Both the position numbers and the translations under genes were made by a program. From Chitinophagales bacterium (GTDB lineage Bacteria; Bacteroidota; Bacteroidia; Chitinophagales; UBA10324), in the NCBI GenBank assembly GCA_025057275.1, contig JANWXQ010000028.1:30797-94796 (forward strand): a DNA stretch of 64,000 nucleotides. The letters are read 5' to 3'. Below the pieces are notes generated by a model. It was given only the letters and a program-made list of their open reading frames with translations, was not told where the DNA came from and did not search any database. Below are positions 52,772 through 62,700 of the stretch, in pieces. Numbering within the stretch: position 1 is the first letter of the stretch; each line of letters starts with the position of its first letter.

Positions 52772-53491
52772 ATGCTGGAATACCTGAAACTGCAGGACCT
52801 GCTTTTTCTGGACATTGAAACGGTGCCGGCCTTCGCCGAATTTGAGCAGCTTCCCGAACCCCTTCAACCTTTGTTCCTGAAAAAAACCGAACGGCTGCGC
52901 GGCAGCGACGAGTCCGATGCCGATCATTACTTCAACACTGCTGGCATCTATGCCGAATTCGGTAAAGTGATCTGCATTTCGCTGGGCGCATTTAAGCAGG
53001 AAAACGGAACCTATTACCTCAAGATCAAAACGTGTTCAGGGGATGATGAGAAAGGCATTTTGCAGGATTTCCTTCAGATCATTACTCGTGAAAGCGCTGC
53101 AGGAAAAAAGTTTTGCGGCCACAACATCCGCGAGTTTGACATTCCTTTTCTCTGCCGCCGCATGCTCATACAGGGGATTGCTTTGCCGGAAGTACTGGAT
53201 TTTTCTGGGAAAAAACCATGGGAAGTACAGGTAGTGGATACCCTCCAGCTGTGGTCGTTTGGCGATAAAAAACATTTTACCTCTCTCAAACTGCTCGCCC
53301 TGTTGCTCGGCATTGATTCTCCTAAAGAAGAAATGGAAGGAAAAGATGTGGGAAGGGTCTATTGGAAAGAGCGAAACCTGCCCCGCATCGTGGAATACTG
53401 CGAAAAAGACGTGATAACCGTGGCCCAGCTCATCCTTCGCTTCAAGGGCATGCCCCTGTTGCGTCCGGAACAAATATCCCCTTCGCGTTAA
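52772..53491 (+). CDS. DEDD-type 3'-5' exonuclease (PolB-like)
   Basis: 239 residues. Exo I LLFLDIETVPAF (Asp, Glu), Exo II GHNIREFDIPFLCRRML (Asp), Exo III YCEKDVITVAQL (Asp), all present, so catalytic residues are complete. This is the family of stand-alone PolB-type proofreading-like exonucleases. It may act on DNA or RNA. A near-consensus -7 (TAATTTTC) is at 52758-52765. Confidence 0.85.
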   Translation: MLEYLKLQDLLFLDIETVPAFAEFEQLPEPLQPLFLKKTERLRGSDESDADHYFNTAGIYAEFGKVICISLGAFKQENGTYYLKIKTCSGDDEKGILQDFLQIITRESAAGKKFCGHNIREFDIPFLCRRMLIQGIALPEVLDFSGKKPWEVQVVDTLQLWSFGDKKHFTSLKLLALLLGIDSPKEEMEGKDVGRVYWKERNLPRIVEYCEKDVITVAQLILRFKGMPLLRPEQISPSR

Positions 53492-53517
53492 ATTGGCATG
53501 CTGAATCAAATGGTCCG

Positions 53518-56232
53518 TTGCACACACATTATTTTTTCTTAGCATTTCTTATTTCCTGCCTTCCTCCGGCACAGGCTGCAAATTATTATCTGTCCGCATC
53601 CGGCAATGATGCAGCCAGCGGCACCAGCCCCAACGATGCCTGGCGCTCACTGGCAAAACTGAATACCGTGGTCTTGTACCCCGGCGACAGCGTCTTTTTT
53701 GCCTGCGGCAGCATTTTCGAGGGTCAGCTATTCCTCAACTATAGCGGATCGGAAAATGCCCCCATCTATCTCGGTCCCTACGGCAATGGTACGCTTCCGG
53801 TTCTTTCCGGAACGATTTCGCTTAACGGCTGGACTCTGCATGCTCCGAACATCTATAAAACTGCCGTTGCTTCCTTCGTTGCACAGGTATTGATCAACCA
53901 GCAGCGCGCTACCTGCGCCCGCTTTCCCAACAGCGGATTCCTGCGCATGACCACCACTTTTGGCGATTCCGCCTTTTCCTGCTCTTCCCTGAACCAACCC
54001 GAAGGCCACTGGAATGGTGCCTCGGCACGGTTCCGGCTGACGCCGGCCAGGTGGTTCTCAGCACCCGTTGCCGAGTTTCTCCATCCCCTGCAGGCTGAAC
54101 CCTTAATCAAACTTTCTGCATTTACTCCGGCTCCCCTTTACGCCAACAGTGCATTTTATCTGGACAACCATTACGCTGCAATGGATACCAGCGGAGAATG
54201 GTATTACGACCCGGCAAATACCACCCTCTACCTGTTCAGCCCTACTGACCCTGACGGATCGCTTCATGTTGCTGCGTCGGTATTCGCCTACGGCCTCGTG
54301 GTTACCGCAGGAGTAACGCATGTACATATAAACCGATTGCATGTTGCGGGCCAGCAGGTTGCCGGCATCTGGCTGCAACCCGGTGCTGCCCACATTCAGG
54401 TCACCGGTTGCCACTTCACCAGCCAACTGGCTTATGGCCTGCGCGCTGAATCGTCCACCACTCATGTTGCCCTGGACAGTTGCCTTTTTGAGGATATTGC
54501 CGGCATTGCCGTTTCACTCTACCAGGCCCAGCACCCCGTCATCCGGCATGGCCGCTTTCAGCGCATCGGCCTCACTCCCGGCTGGGGCTCAAATGCCGAT
54601 AATGTGCTTTCTGCACTGGAATGTGCCGGCTGCGACTCGGCATGGATCCAATACAACCGCATGGACAGCATCGGCAACATGGGGCTGTACGCCGGTCTGA
54701 ATCATTCCCTGGTGTATCGCAACATTTTTCATCAAACCCTGCTGTGGACCAACCAGGTGGGCGCCGTTTATGTTTACGCTACAAATGAAAAAAATAACTT
54801 ATTAGAAAACAACATCGTTACAAGCGTTCCCGGAGAGTCCTCCTACTTTTCATTTGGACAGCCTGCGGTCGCCGGTTTTTTTCTGGACGGCCCGGTCTCC
54901 AACTGGACCCTTTCCGGCAACACCATAACCTATGCCGATTTCGGCATCCGCCTTTCCCGAGGCGCCACCGGCACCCTGATGCGCAACAACCTGATCTATG
55001 CCTGCCGTAGCAGCCAACTGCTGATTCAGGAAGGCGAACAACCCGGACTTACTTCCGGACATAAACTTTTTTCCAATGTATTTTTTGCCCTCAACCCGTC
55101 AACCGATGTGGTTCGCCTGGAATCTCCGTTTCCCGGCTTTATGCCCCTTATTGCGGACAGCAACCGGTATTGGAATCCCTATCGCTATGTGTTTCTGTTG
55201 CAAACCACGCCGCCACCGGGCCCGGATTTCCCCCGTTATTTCACCCTGCCTATGTGGCAGCAGCACAGTGGAATGGATGCAGCTTCTAATCAGAGCTATT
55301 TGTACCGCACCCGCTACCGGATTTTGGATACCCTGTCTTCCGAACTCATCACCAATGGCCACTTTACTTCCAATTTTGACGGATGGACCAATGAACATCC
55401 CGCTCTGCTGAGTATGCTGCTGGATAACTCCACTCCCCTGGATTTTGGTTGCCTCAAACTTGCTTTTATCAGTTCCGCTACGGACACCTTTTCTGGTGTA
55501 AAAAACAAATCCTTCCCTACCGACTCCGGCACCTACTATGCTCTTCACATCAGCACCGTAGGCAACAGGCATGGATCCCTGCTGGTTAAAATCAAAAACG
55601 ACATTCCTCCCTATTACTACCTCACCCCACCTGTTCCTGTTCCTTTTGGCCCCGAACGTTTGAACTGTGAATTTGTCTTTGCCGCTGATAACGGTTTTGA
55701 CAAAACCCGGTTTTCCATAGAGCTGTCCTCAGCAGATTCCCTCGTCTGGTTGGACAACATTTCTATGCATAATGTCAATGTAGCCGGGCATCGTCCCGAA
55801 TCGTTTTTCCGGTTGTTTGTTAATGAAACCGACCAGGCCCAGGAATTCCTGCTCGGGGACACGCTTTTCTACGATCTCGATCAACAACCCGTCACCCAGT
55901 CCGTAAGCGTTCCTCCTTATTCGGGTATCGTATTGATTTTCGATAGTTCACTCATCAATGCCGTCAGTTATTCCACCGACTCATTTTTTTTCTCGGCCTG
56001 GCCAAATCCTGCCCGGGCAGGTCAATCAGTACGGCTGAGTCGTGTGGCTGACGGGCAACCTGCCGAACTGATCGGCTACGACCTGCTGGGCCGGCCTGCA
56101 TGGTACCAACGTTGGCCGGCAGGTCAAGCAACTCTTCACATGGAACTGCCCCGGTGGCTTTCTTCAGGCTGTTATGTATTGCTGATCAGGCAGACCGATA
56201 CGTCTGCTGCCCTGCGGCTTATCGTACAATAG
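53518..56232 (+). CDS. Secreted right-handed beta-helix protein with T9SS sorting domain
   Basis: 904 residues from a TTG start that gives a clean signal peptide (HTHYFFLAFLISCLPPAQA); the ORF track starts inside the upstream exonuclease gene. The mature N-terminus NYYLSASGNDAASGTSP is the usual start of polysaccharide lyase/right-handed beta-helix proteins. The helix repeats run to about residue 500 (HVHINRLHVAGQQVAGIWLQPGA). A carbohydrate-binding-like domain follows (NGHFTSNFDGWTNE). It ends in a T9SS sorting domain (SAWPNPARAGQSVRLSR, SGCYVLLIRQTD). Probably degrades or binds a polysaccharide; substrate unknown. Confidence 0.8.
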   Translation: MHTHYFFLAFLISCLPPAQAANYYLSASGNDAASGTSPNDAWRSLAKLNTVVLYPGDSVFFACGSIFEGQLFLNYSGSENAPIYLGPYGNGTLPVLSGTISLNGWTLHAPNIYKTAVASFVAQVLINQQRATCARFPNSGFLRMTTTFGDSAFSCSSLNQPEGHWNGASARFRLTPARWFSAPVAEFLHPLQAEPLIKLSAFTPAPLYANSAFYLDNHYAAMDTSGEWYYDPANTTLYLFSPTDPDGSLHVAASVFAYGLVVTAGVTHVHINRLHVAGQQVAGIWLQPGAAHIQVTGCHFTSQLAYGLRAESSTTHVALDSCLFEDIAGIAVSLYQAQHPVIRHGRFQRIGLTPGWGSNADNVLSALECAGCDSAWIQYNRMDSIGNMGLYAGLNHSLVYRNIFHQTLLWTNQVGAVYVYATNEKNNLLENNIVTSVPGESSYFSFGQPAVAGFFLDGPVSNWTLSGNTITYADFGIRLSRGATGTLMRNNLIYACRSSQLLIQEGEQPGLTSGHKLFSNVFFALNPSTDVVRLESPFPGFMPLIADSNRYWNPYRYVFLLQTTPPPGPDFPRYFTLPMWQQHSGMDAASNQSYLYRTRYRILDTLSSELITNGHFTSNFDGWTNEHPALLSMLLDNSTPLDFGCLKLAFISSATDTFSGVKNKSFPTDSGTYYALHISTVGNRHGSLLVKIKNDIPPYYYLTPPVPVPFGPERLNCEFVFAADNGFDKTRFSIELSSADSLVWLDNISMHNVNVAGHRPESFFRLFVNETDQAQEFLLGDTLFYDLDQQPVTQSVSVPPYSGIVLIFDSSLINAVSYSTDSFFFSAWPNPARAGQSVRLSRVADGQPAELIGYDLLGRPAWYQRWPAGQATLHMELPRWLSSGCYVLLIRQTDTSAALRLIVQ

Positions 56233-56241
56233 TCTGCCGGT

Positions 56242-56751
56242 TCATCGCCGTTTTTTTATGCGCTGCTCCACCCTGCGCGCCCGCTGCTCCACCTGTTGCC
56301 GTAGTTCCTCCTTGTACGCTAAGACCTTTTCCTGAAGGGCCTTATCTGCAGCCGATAACATCTGTACGGCCAAAAGGCCGGCATTGTGAGCCCCGTTGAT
56401 AGCTACCGTGGCTACCGGAACCCCTGCCGGCATCTGAACGATGGAATACAACGAATCCACACCCCTCAGCGCCCGGCTTTCCACCGGCACCCCGATTACC
56501 GGCAGCGGACTTAGTGAGGCTACCATTCCCGGCAGGTGAGCAGCCCCCCCGGCCCCGGCAATGATCACTTTCAGGCCGCGCTCATGTGCCTTCACAGCAT
56601 AATCCACCATGCGATGCGGTGTTCGGTGTGCGCTGACTACTGTCAATTCATACCCCACGCCAAACCGGTCCAGCACTGCTGCGGCATCCTGCATCACTTC
56701 CAGATCGCTGTCCGAACCCATGATGATGCCTACCAGTTTCTGTTTACTCAT
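56242..56751 (-). CDS. purE: N5-CAIR mutase PurE
   Basis: 169 residues from Met8 of the ORF. Motifs: [26 protein letters not shown] and [15 protein letters not shown]. PurE moves the carboxyl group of N5-CAIR to CAIR in purine synthesis. Its basic tail ([23 protein letters not shown]) is longer than usual. The start overlaps the purK stop by 8 bases, so purKE is one operon. Confidence 0.95.
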   Translation of the reverse strand: MSKQKLVGIIMGSDSDLEVMQDAAAVLDRFGVGYELTVVSAHRTPHRMVDYAVKAHERGLKVIIAGAGGAAHLPGMVASLSPLPVIGVPVESRALRGVDSLYSIVQMPAGVPVATVAINGAHNAGLLAVQMLSAADKALQEKVLAYKEELRQQVEQRARRVEQRIKKRR

Positions 56752-57898
56752 TGGAGAAAGGTTTAATAACACAATGCGGGCGTACGGCAGCAGCCTTCTG
56801 CAACGCTTTTTCCACGCTGTCTGCCAACACCGTTACGTGCCCTAACTTACGCATGGGCCTTGACTCCTTCTTGCCATACATATGCACATACACGCCTTCC
56901 ATGTTCAGCGCCTTGTCGTATCCTGCAAAATCATAAGGGCCGCTGAATCCTTCCGGACCCAACAGATTGATCATAACAGCCGGACAAAGCAGCCCGGTGC
57001 TGCCTAACGGCCACCCGAGCAGAATGCGCAGCAACTGCTCATACTGCGACGTGTAACAGGCTTCCAGCGTATGATGTCCGCTGTTGTGCGGCCTCGGCGC
57101 AATTTCATTCACCAGCACCCGTCCGCTGCGGTCTAAAAACAATTCCACCGCATACAATCCCGGCGACCCAAATGCCCGCACCGTTTCCACAGCCAAGGCT
57201 ACGGCCTGTTGTTCTGTGCCGGCATCGATCTGCGCCGGACACAACAACTGGGTAACCAGATTGGCCCGGGGATCAAACTGCATTTCCACTACCGGATAGG
57301 CAATCATTTCTCCGCTTCCACTGCGACCTACAATCACCGATAGCTCCTTATCGCATTCCACGTATTCTTCCAATACAGCAGGCACATCAAAAGCATCTTC
57401 AACAAGGTGCAGCTCATTACTCCTGACCACAGCCACCCCGCGTCCGTCGTAGCCATGTCGTCGGGTCTTGACCACAAATCGCTCCCACCGTTTAGCCGTT
57501 GCAATTCCTTTCCAGTCGGATTTTCCGTCCGCCAGCACAAAATCTGCTGTGGCCAGGCCGTGCTGTCGCAAAAATTCCTTTTGCTTGCCTTTATCCTGGA
57601 CCACTTCCAGAACGCGTGCAGATGGAATCAACCGGACCTTGCCCTCCTGCTCCAGACGAATCAACGGCTCAAGAAAAATGTGCTCAATCTCATAGGTCAG
57701 CAGGTCAGCCCGCCGGGCCAGCTCCACCAACGTCGCTTCTTTTGCAATGCTTCCGATAACGTGATCATGAGCAATCAGCGCTGCCGGACAATCCGGATCG
57801 GCATCGGCAATCACGCATCGCACCGAATACCGCAAGGCCTCTTCTATAAACATCCTGCCCAACTGGCCACCGCCGATAATGCCGATGCATCGGTGCAT
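56744..57898 (-). CDS. purK: 5-(carboxyamino)imidazole ribonucleotide synthase PurK
   Basis: 384 residues. ATP-grasp protein: [17 protein letters not shown] at the N-terminus, [18 protein letters not shown] for nucleotide binding and [18 protein letters not shown] near the end. It uses ATP and bicarbonate to carboxylate AIR, feeding PurE. A short hairpin is located just upstream of its start. Confidence 0.95.
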   Translation of the reverse strand: MHRCIGIIGGGQLGRMFIEEALRYSVRCVIADADPDCPAALIAHDHVIGSIAKEATLVELARRADLLTYEIEHIFLEPLIRLEQEGKVRLIPSARVLEVVQDKGKQKEFLRQHGLATADFVLADGKSDWKGIATAKRWERFVVKTRRHGYDGRGVAVVRSNELHLVEDAFDVPAVLEEYVECDKELSVIVGRSGSGEMIAYPVVEMQFDPRANLVTQLLCPAQIDAGTEQQAVALAVETVRAFGSPGLYAVELFLDRSGRVLVNEIAPRPHNSGHHTLEACYTSQYEQLLRILLGWPLGSTGLLCPAVMINLLGPEGFSGPYDFAGYDKALNMEGVYVHMYGKKESRPMRKLGHVTVLADSVEKALQKAAAVRPHCVIKPFSNE

Positions 57899-57908
57899 GT
57901 TCCGTATG

Positions 57909-57930
57909 GGTTATCGGCACGAAGATAACC
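57909..57930. repeat. 7-base inverted repeat before purK
   Basis: GGTTATC at 57909-57915 and GATAACC at 57924-57930 with an 8-base loop, 10 bases before the purK start. Might be an operator or an mRNA hairpin near the start. Confidence 0.55.
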
Positions 57931-57974
57931 GGACGCCTTGCCTGCATGTAGTGCCCCGGCAGCATCTGCTTCCC

Positions 57975-58472
57975 TCAACGGAAAGCATCAGCCGCCGCCA
58001 GCAGCACAACAGCATGAGCGACAATGCCCTCTCCCTTTCCGACAAAGCCCAGCCCTTCACCCGTGGTCGCCTTAATGGACACCCGCTCGGGTAATACCTG
58101 CATGACCTCAGCCAGTCGCTGCCGCATGGCCGCAACGTATGGAGCAATCCGCGGCGCTTCCGCCACCACCACACAGTCCGCATTTACGACCTGATATCCG
58201 GCTTCCCTTACCATCGTACAAACCCGGGTCAACAACACCATGCTATCTGCTCCGGCATAGCGGGCATCGGTGTTGGGAAAGTGTTGACCGATATCTCCCA
58301 GACCGGCAGCGCCGAGCAATGCATCGCATAAAGCATGCGCCAGCACATCGGCATCGGAATGGCCTTCCGGTCCGGCCTCAGAGGGAATTTGCACGCCGCC
58401 CAGAATACAGGGACGACCTGCTACCATCCGGTGCACATCATACCCCAGACCAACGCGAAAAGGCGTATTCAT
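57975..58472 (-). CDS. ispF: 2-C-methyl-D-erythritol 2,4-cyclodiphosphate synthase
   Basis: 165 residues, full-length. GLGYDVHRMVAGRPCILGG (metal Asp, His), GHSDADVLAHALCDALLGAAGLGDIGQHFP and GEGLGFVGKGEGIVAHAVVLL. It cyclises CDP-ME 2-phosphate in the MEP isoprenoid pathway. 76 bases upstream of purK on the same strand, 56 bases after porV. Confidence 0.95.
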   Translation of the reverse strand: MNTPFRVGLGYDVHRMVAGRPCILGGVQIPSEAGPEGHSDADVLAHALCDALLGAAGLGDIGQHFPNTDARYAGADSMVLLTRVCTMVREAGYQVVNADCVVVAEAPRIAPYVAAMRQRLAEVMQVLPERVSIKATTGEGLGFVGKGEGIVAHAVVLLAAADAFR

Positions 58473-58528
58473 GAAGGAACTGCCCCCAACTTTTATGGGC
58501 CGGAATCAAGGCTGCGGAGCCGCCGCTC

Positions 58529-59731
58529 TCAATCCTCTTCCTCTTGTGCGACTTCGCGCTTGCCAAATGCGTCAAAATCAAAATACAGCGTAAAGCGCAA
58601 CGTGTTATCCAGCGGACTGTTCTGACTGGACGTTGGTACCAGATAAGAAAAATTCAGCCCGAACACGTTGTATTTTATACCCAGACCGGCAGTAATAAAC
58701 TTACGGGCCCCCTTGGTGTCGTGCTCGAAGAAATAACCGCCCCGAACACTGAAGATCTCCTTGTACCAGTATTCCATGCCGGCTGAAATCGTGATTTCGT
58801 GCAGCTCCTCCTGCAAGCCTCCCTCAGCATCGGTAAACGACCCGAAAATGCCCTGGGCGATAGTCTTGGTCCGGTAGTTGCCCAACGAGTCCGGCGTAGG
58901 CACCAGCAGCTTGTTCAAATCCAGCGCCAGCCCCAGCCTGTTGTAGTCATCAAACCGGAACCGCATGCCTCCGCCCAAACCGAGATTGGTGGGCAGAAAA
59001 TCTTTGTTTTCGGCTGACTCCGTGTAAGTAATCTTATTGCCGATGTTGGCAATGGTAGCTGCCAGCGTATAATCGCCTCGGGTGTTTCCAAAGCGCGCCG
59101 GATGATTAAAGAAAAAGGAAATATCTGCCTTCACTGCCTGACCGGCCTTGATGGGCACATTGTTTACACTGAATCCCTGTGCCAGATTGGAATACACATA
59201 ACCCAGGTTCACTCCGGTGGAAAAATGTTCGGAGATTTTCCGGCCGTAACCCACGTCAATACAAAATTCGTGGGGGTTAAAATCACCCAATGTGTTGCCG
59301 CTGGCATCGGTAAAGGTGATGCTGCCCAGGGAAAAATACCGTAGCCCCAGACCTACACCCTGTAATCCGTCAATTTTATACCCTACGCCCAGCGAAGCCA
59401 GGTAAATGTCGTTGACCAGCTCACGCAACCAGGGCGTGTAGGTTACTGCGGCCGAAACAGCCGGGTCCTCCGGATCAGCGGACTGGCTGGTCTGAAGAAA
59501 CGGCAGCTTGGCAGTATTCCAAAAGATAGCATTTGCATCAGCGCTCATTGTCAGTCCGGCATCGCCCATAGAACCGGCACGCGCATCCGGAGCAATACGC
59601 AGGAAAGGCACGGCCGTGTTGATTACGTTCACCCGGCCGTCCAGCGAATCGGCTATGCTTTGTGCCTGAACCATACCTGTTTCCAGCGCCATCAACACAG
59701 CGCCGCATAACCAAAAGGTTGTCTTTCGCAT
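58529..59731 (-). CDS. porV: T9SS shuttle/outer-membrane protein PorV (LptO)
   Basis: 400 residues from Met9 of the ORF (signal MRKTTFWLCGAVLMALETGMVQA). PorV pattern: INTAVPFLRIAPDARAGSMGDAG at the start of the barrel, ANAIFWNTAKLPFL, NPHEFCIDVGYGRKISEHFS, and ending DNTLRFTLYFDFDAF. PorV is a FadL-like barrel that collects cargo from the SprA translocon and delivers it to the PorU sortase. It lies directly after porU, the normal pairing. Confidence 0.93.
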   Translation of the reverse strand: MRKTTFWLCGAVLMALETGMVQAQSIADSLDGRVNVINTAVPFLRIAPDARAGSMGDAGLTMSADANAIFWNTAKLPFLQTSQSADPEDPAVSAAVTYTPWLRELVNDIYLASLGVGYKIDGLQGVGLGLRYFSLGSITFTDASGNTLGDFNPHEFCIDVGYGRKISEHFSTGVNLGYVYSNLAQGFSVNNVPIKAGQAVKADISFFFNHPARFGNTRGDYTLAATIANIGNKITYTESAENKDFLPTNLGLGGGMRFRFDDYNRLGLALDLNKLLVPTPDSLGNYRTKTIAQGIFGSFTDAEGGLQEELHEITISAGMEYWYKEIFSVRGGYFFEHDTKGARKFITAGLGIKYNVFGLNFSYLVPTSSQNSPLDNTLRFTLYFDFDAFGKREVAQEEED

Positions 59732-59752
59732 CACAAATAGTTTAGGGGTTGA

Positions 59753-59760
59753 CAAAGTTA
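59753..59760 (-). promoter_or_regulatory. Candidate internal -7 box for porV
   Basis: TAACTTTG on the minus strand, exact TAnnTTTG, 21 bases before the porV ATG at 59731 and inside the short porU-porV gap. No -33 TTG at proper spacing. Confidence 0.35.
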
Positions 59761-59764
59761 AGTG

Positions 59765-62700
59765 TTACTTGAGCAGAACCAGTTTTTCAAATGCATGGGC
59801 TTTCTTTCCGTTACCGGTTTGCACCGTAAGCCGGTAAACGTAAACACCCTTTCCGATGGGATCACCGAATTCATCCCTGCCGTCCCAGGTAATTCCCGAA
59901 ACGCGATACCCTCCGCTGCCCACCGGAATCACCGATGTGCGCAACGTTTTGACCACACGGCCCGATACCGTGTAAATCTGGATCAGCACCTCCAGCGGTT
60001 GCCCCGGCTGATTGTGCTCGAACATGAACTCCGTTCGCGTCGTGAACGGATTGGGATAGTTCAGTACATGCGACAAGGCCAGTTCGGCCGATGGGGCAAC
60101 GACAAACTCCGTCGTTCCTTCCGATGAATTGTTGAACACATCCCAGGCCTTCACCCTCAGGTGATGCAACCCTTCCGTAAGCCCATACAACGGATAACGC
60201 ACTTCGCCGCTGGTGTAACTGTCCAGATCAGAGGAGTAGTAATCGTTCATGACAAACGTGTTCTGCGAATCATAATCCAGTTCACCCGTTATGTCATGAC
60301 CGATGCCCGTGCCCACCGTATTGATGCCGCTGCTGTCGGTTATGCGCACCAGAATCGTGGGATTTTCGTCCGTAAGACCGCCCCGAACAAAGTGAATGTC
60401 GTTCATGTACACTTCCACCTTCGGTCCGGTGACATCGGTGGGTGCATCGTCAAATACTCCGCCAATGATCAGGCTGTTGTCATATCCGCTGGCATCCCTG
60501 CTGCCCGAGATGGCGTAATAACTGCATTTTCCCGTACCGTATTGGTAGGAAATGTCTTTGGGCACGATAAAGGTAAAGGAGAACGCACCGTTGGTTACAC
60601 TGGCTTTTCCGTTATAAATAACATTTTTTTGTAAATAAAAGCTTTTTACATAACTGCTGGGGTCGTTCTTGAGCGTCTGGTACTTGACGGCTTTGTCAAA
60701 AACCGTGGCATACAGCACACCGTTGAAATCGGTCATTACCTTTCCGTTAAGGTCTTGTACCTCTCCGGAAACGGTAACCCGCTGCAGCGCCCTGATGGTG
60801 TCGGCTGCTTCGCCGGAATTGCCCGTGATAACGCTGGTGGTTTTCACCCGGTAAAGGGGATAGGCCAACGTTAGCGCCGGATCCCCGATCAGCGTAAACT
60901 TCCTGTTGTTCGCTCCCTGAGCCGATGTCGCATTCTTTGCCTTACGGAACACCTCGCCCAAAGGCAACATCATCCCCTCTGCATCCGGCTTCAGCACCTC
61001 ATTCATGAAGGCCTCATTCATTTCGGCATTTGCCGATGAATACACCAGCCGGCAGGTGGTTACCAAGGCTATGGCCCCACCGTCTTCCTTAAGCGCCAGC
61101 AACTCGCCGGCCGAAACAATGGTGGGATCATCGTATCGCGTGAATTCGCACGTGGCCGTTACAAACAAAGGCAAACGGTCTTTGTTGCTCAGCGACTGCA
61201 TGTCCGACATGGTCAGCACCCGCTCATGCGCCCATCCGGCCTCGCCGCCATGCCCGATGTAATTGATCAGCAGCGCCCCGCTGTTCAATCGGTTTACAAT
61301 GGCTGCCTGGGCATCCGGATAGCGCTTCCCGCCGGGCACCGAAATCTGCTTGTAGGCGTCCAGGTAAATCTTGTCCACGTTATACACCGGATGCTGAAAT
61401 CCCACTTGCCCCGTCAGATTTTCGGCATCGTTGATGTGTACATTGCTGTCTTCATCGTCAGCAACAAAACAGATCCAGTTTCGCCAATTCCCCTGCGAGG
61501 CTTCCGAACGGTAGTGTTCCATTTTGGACAAAACGGCTAAGGCTTCCTCGTTGGTTTTGGCCGGAATCCGTCCAATGGCAATATCCAGCTGCGCATACGA
61601 ATCCAACATATTTCCGCCTTCGTTGTCGTCAAGAAAACCATAGAAATCATCCGAAACAAAGGAGCTGACGGGACTGACCGAATTCAGGTTTTGATACGTA
61701 GGCACCAGGCTTTTCCGCGATGGATCAATCCCCTTGTTGTCGTATGACCCGTCACCCAATAGCAACAGATACTTCGGCATTTTGTTTTGATCACCCTGCG
61801 CCCGCTTATAAAACATGCGCACAAAATCCCGGATGGCTCCGATATCGGCATGACCCGACGAAAACTCATTGTAAATCTGGCTTAGCGGGGCTACAATGGT
61901 GGTCAGCCCATGCTCCCGTTGATGGAATGCCGCAAATGCCTGGGCCGCCTCCATAAAGCCATCGGGTGCAATGATAATCATGTCGGCTGCCGCCAGACCG
62001 TGCAAATCCTGATTGGCTACGGGCCCCAGAATAACAGGCTCCTGACCATCGCCCGGGCCCAGCACAATAAACTCCTTCAATGTATCTGTGGCCACCGTAA
62101 ACCAAAGGGTCGTTCCGCTTTCAACTACTTCCTGGCGCACCGGCACCAGCGGATGAGTGATGTCCCAAACCTGCAACCCGCTGACGGCATTGCCCAGCTC
62201 AAACCGCGACCAGGTGCCTGCACCCCGGGCTTGCAGGTTTCGGAAAGCCATAGCCGTTCCTGTCCATTCCAGCCGTCGTTCGGCATTAACCTGCAGATAG
62301 TTCAGCCATCCCTTGGCATCCGAAGCCGTGCGCACGAAACGTACGGTAATGGGCACATCGTCAACGCTGGGCACAAACTCACCATAAGCGGTTACATCGG
62401 CTCCCAGCGGACACGTGTATTCCCCGCAAACCTTGGGAATGGTAACAGCCGCAACGACACTGTTGTTATACCGCAACTCTACGGCATTGCTCGCATAGAT
62501 GCTTTTGCCCATAAAACCCAACATCACCTTTACCGGTGTTCCGGCAACCCGGTTGGGAAACGAAAACGTGAACGTCTGTTCCGGCTGAAATTCAAAAGGC
62601 TCTCCGTAAAAAGTGCGCCCGCTGGCCAGAAAGTTCTCCAGATCTTTTTCATGAACGGCATAATCGTGAAACGTATTGAAAATGCCCGTCGGTGTGGTTG

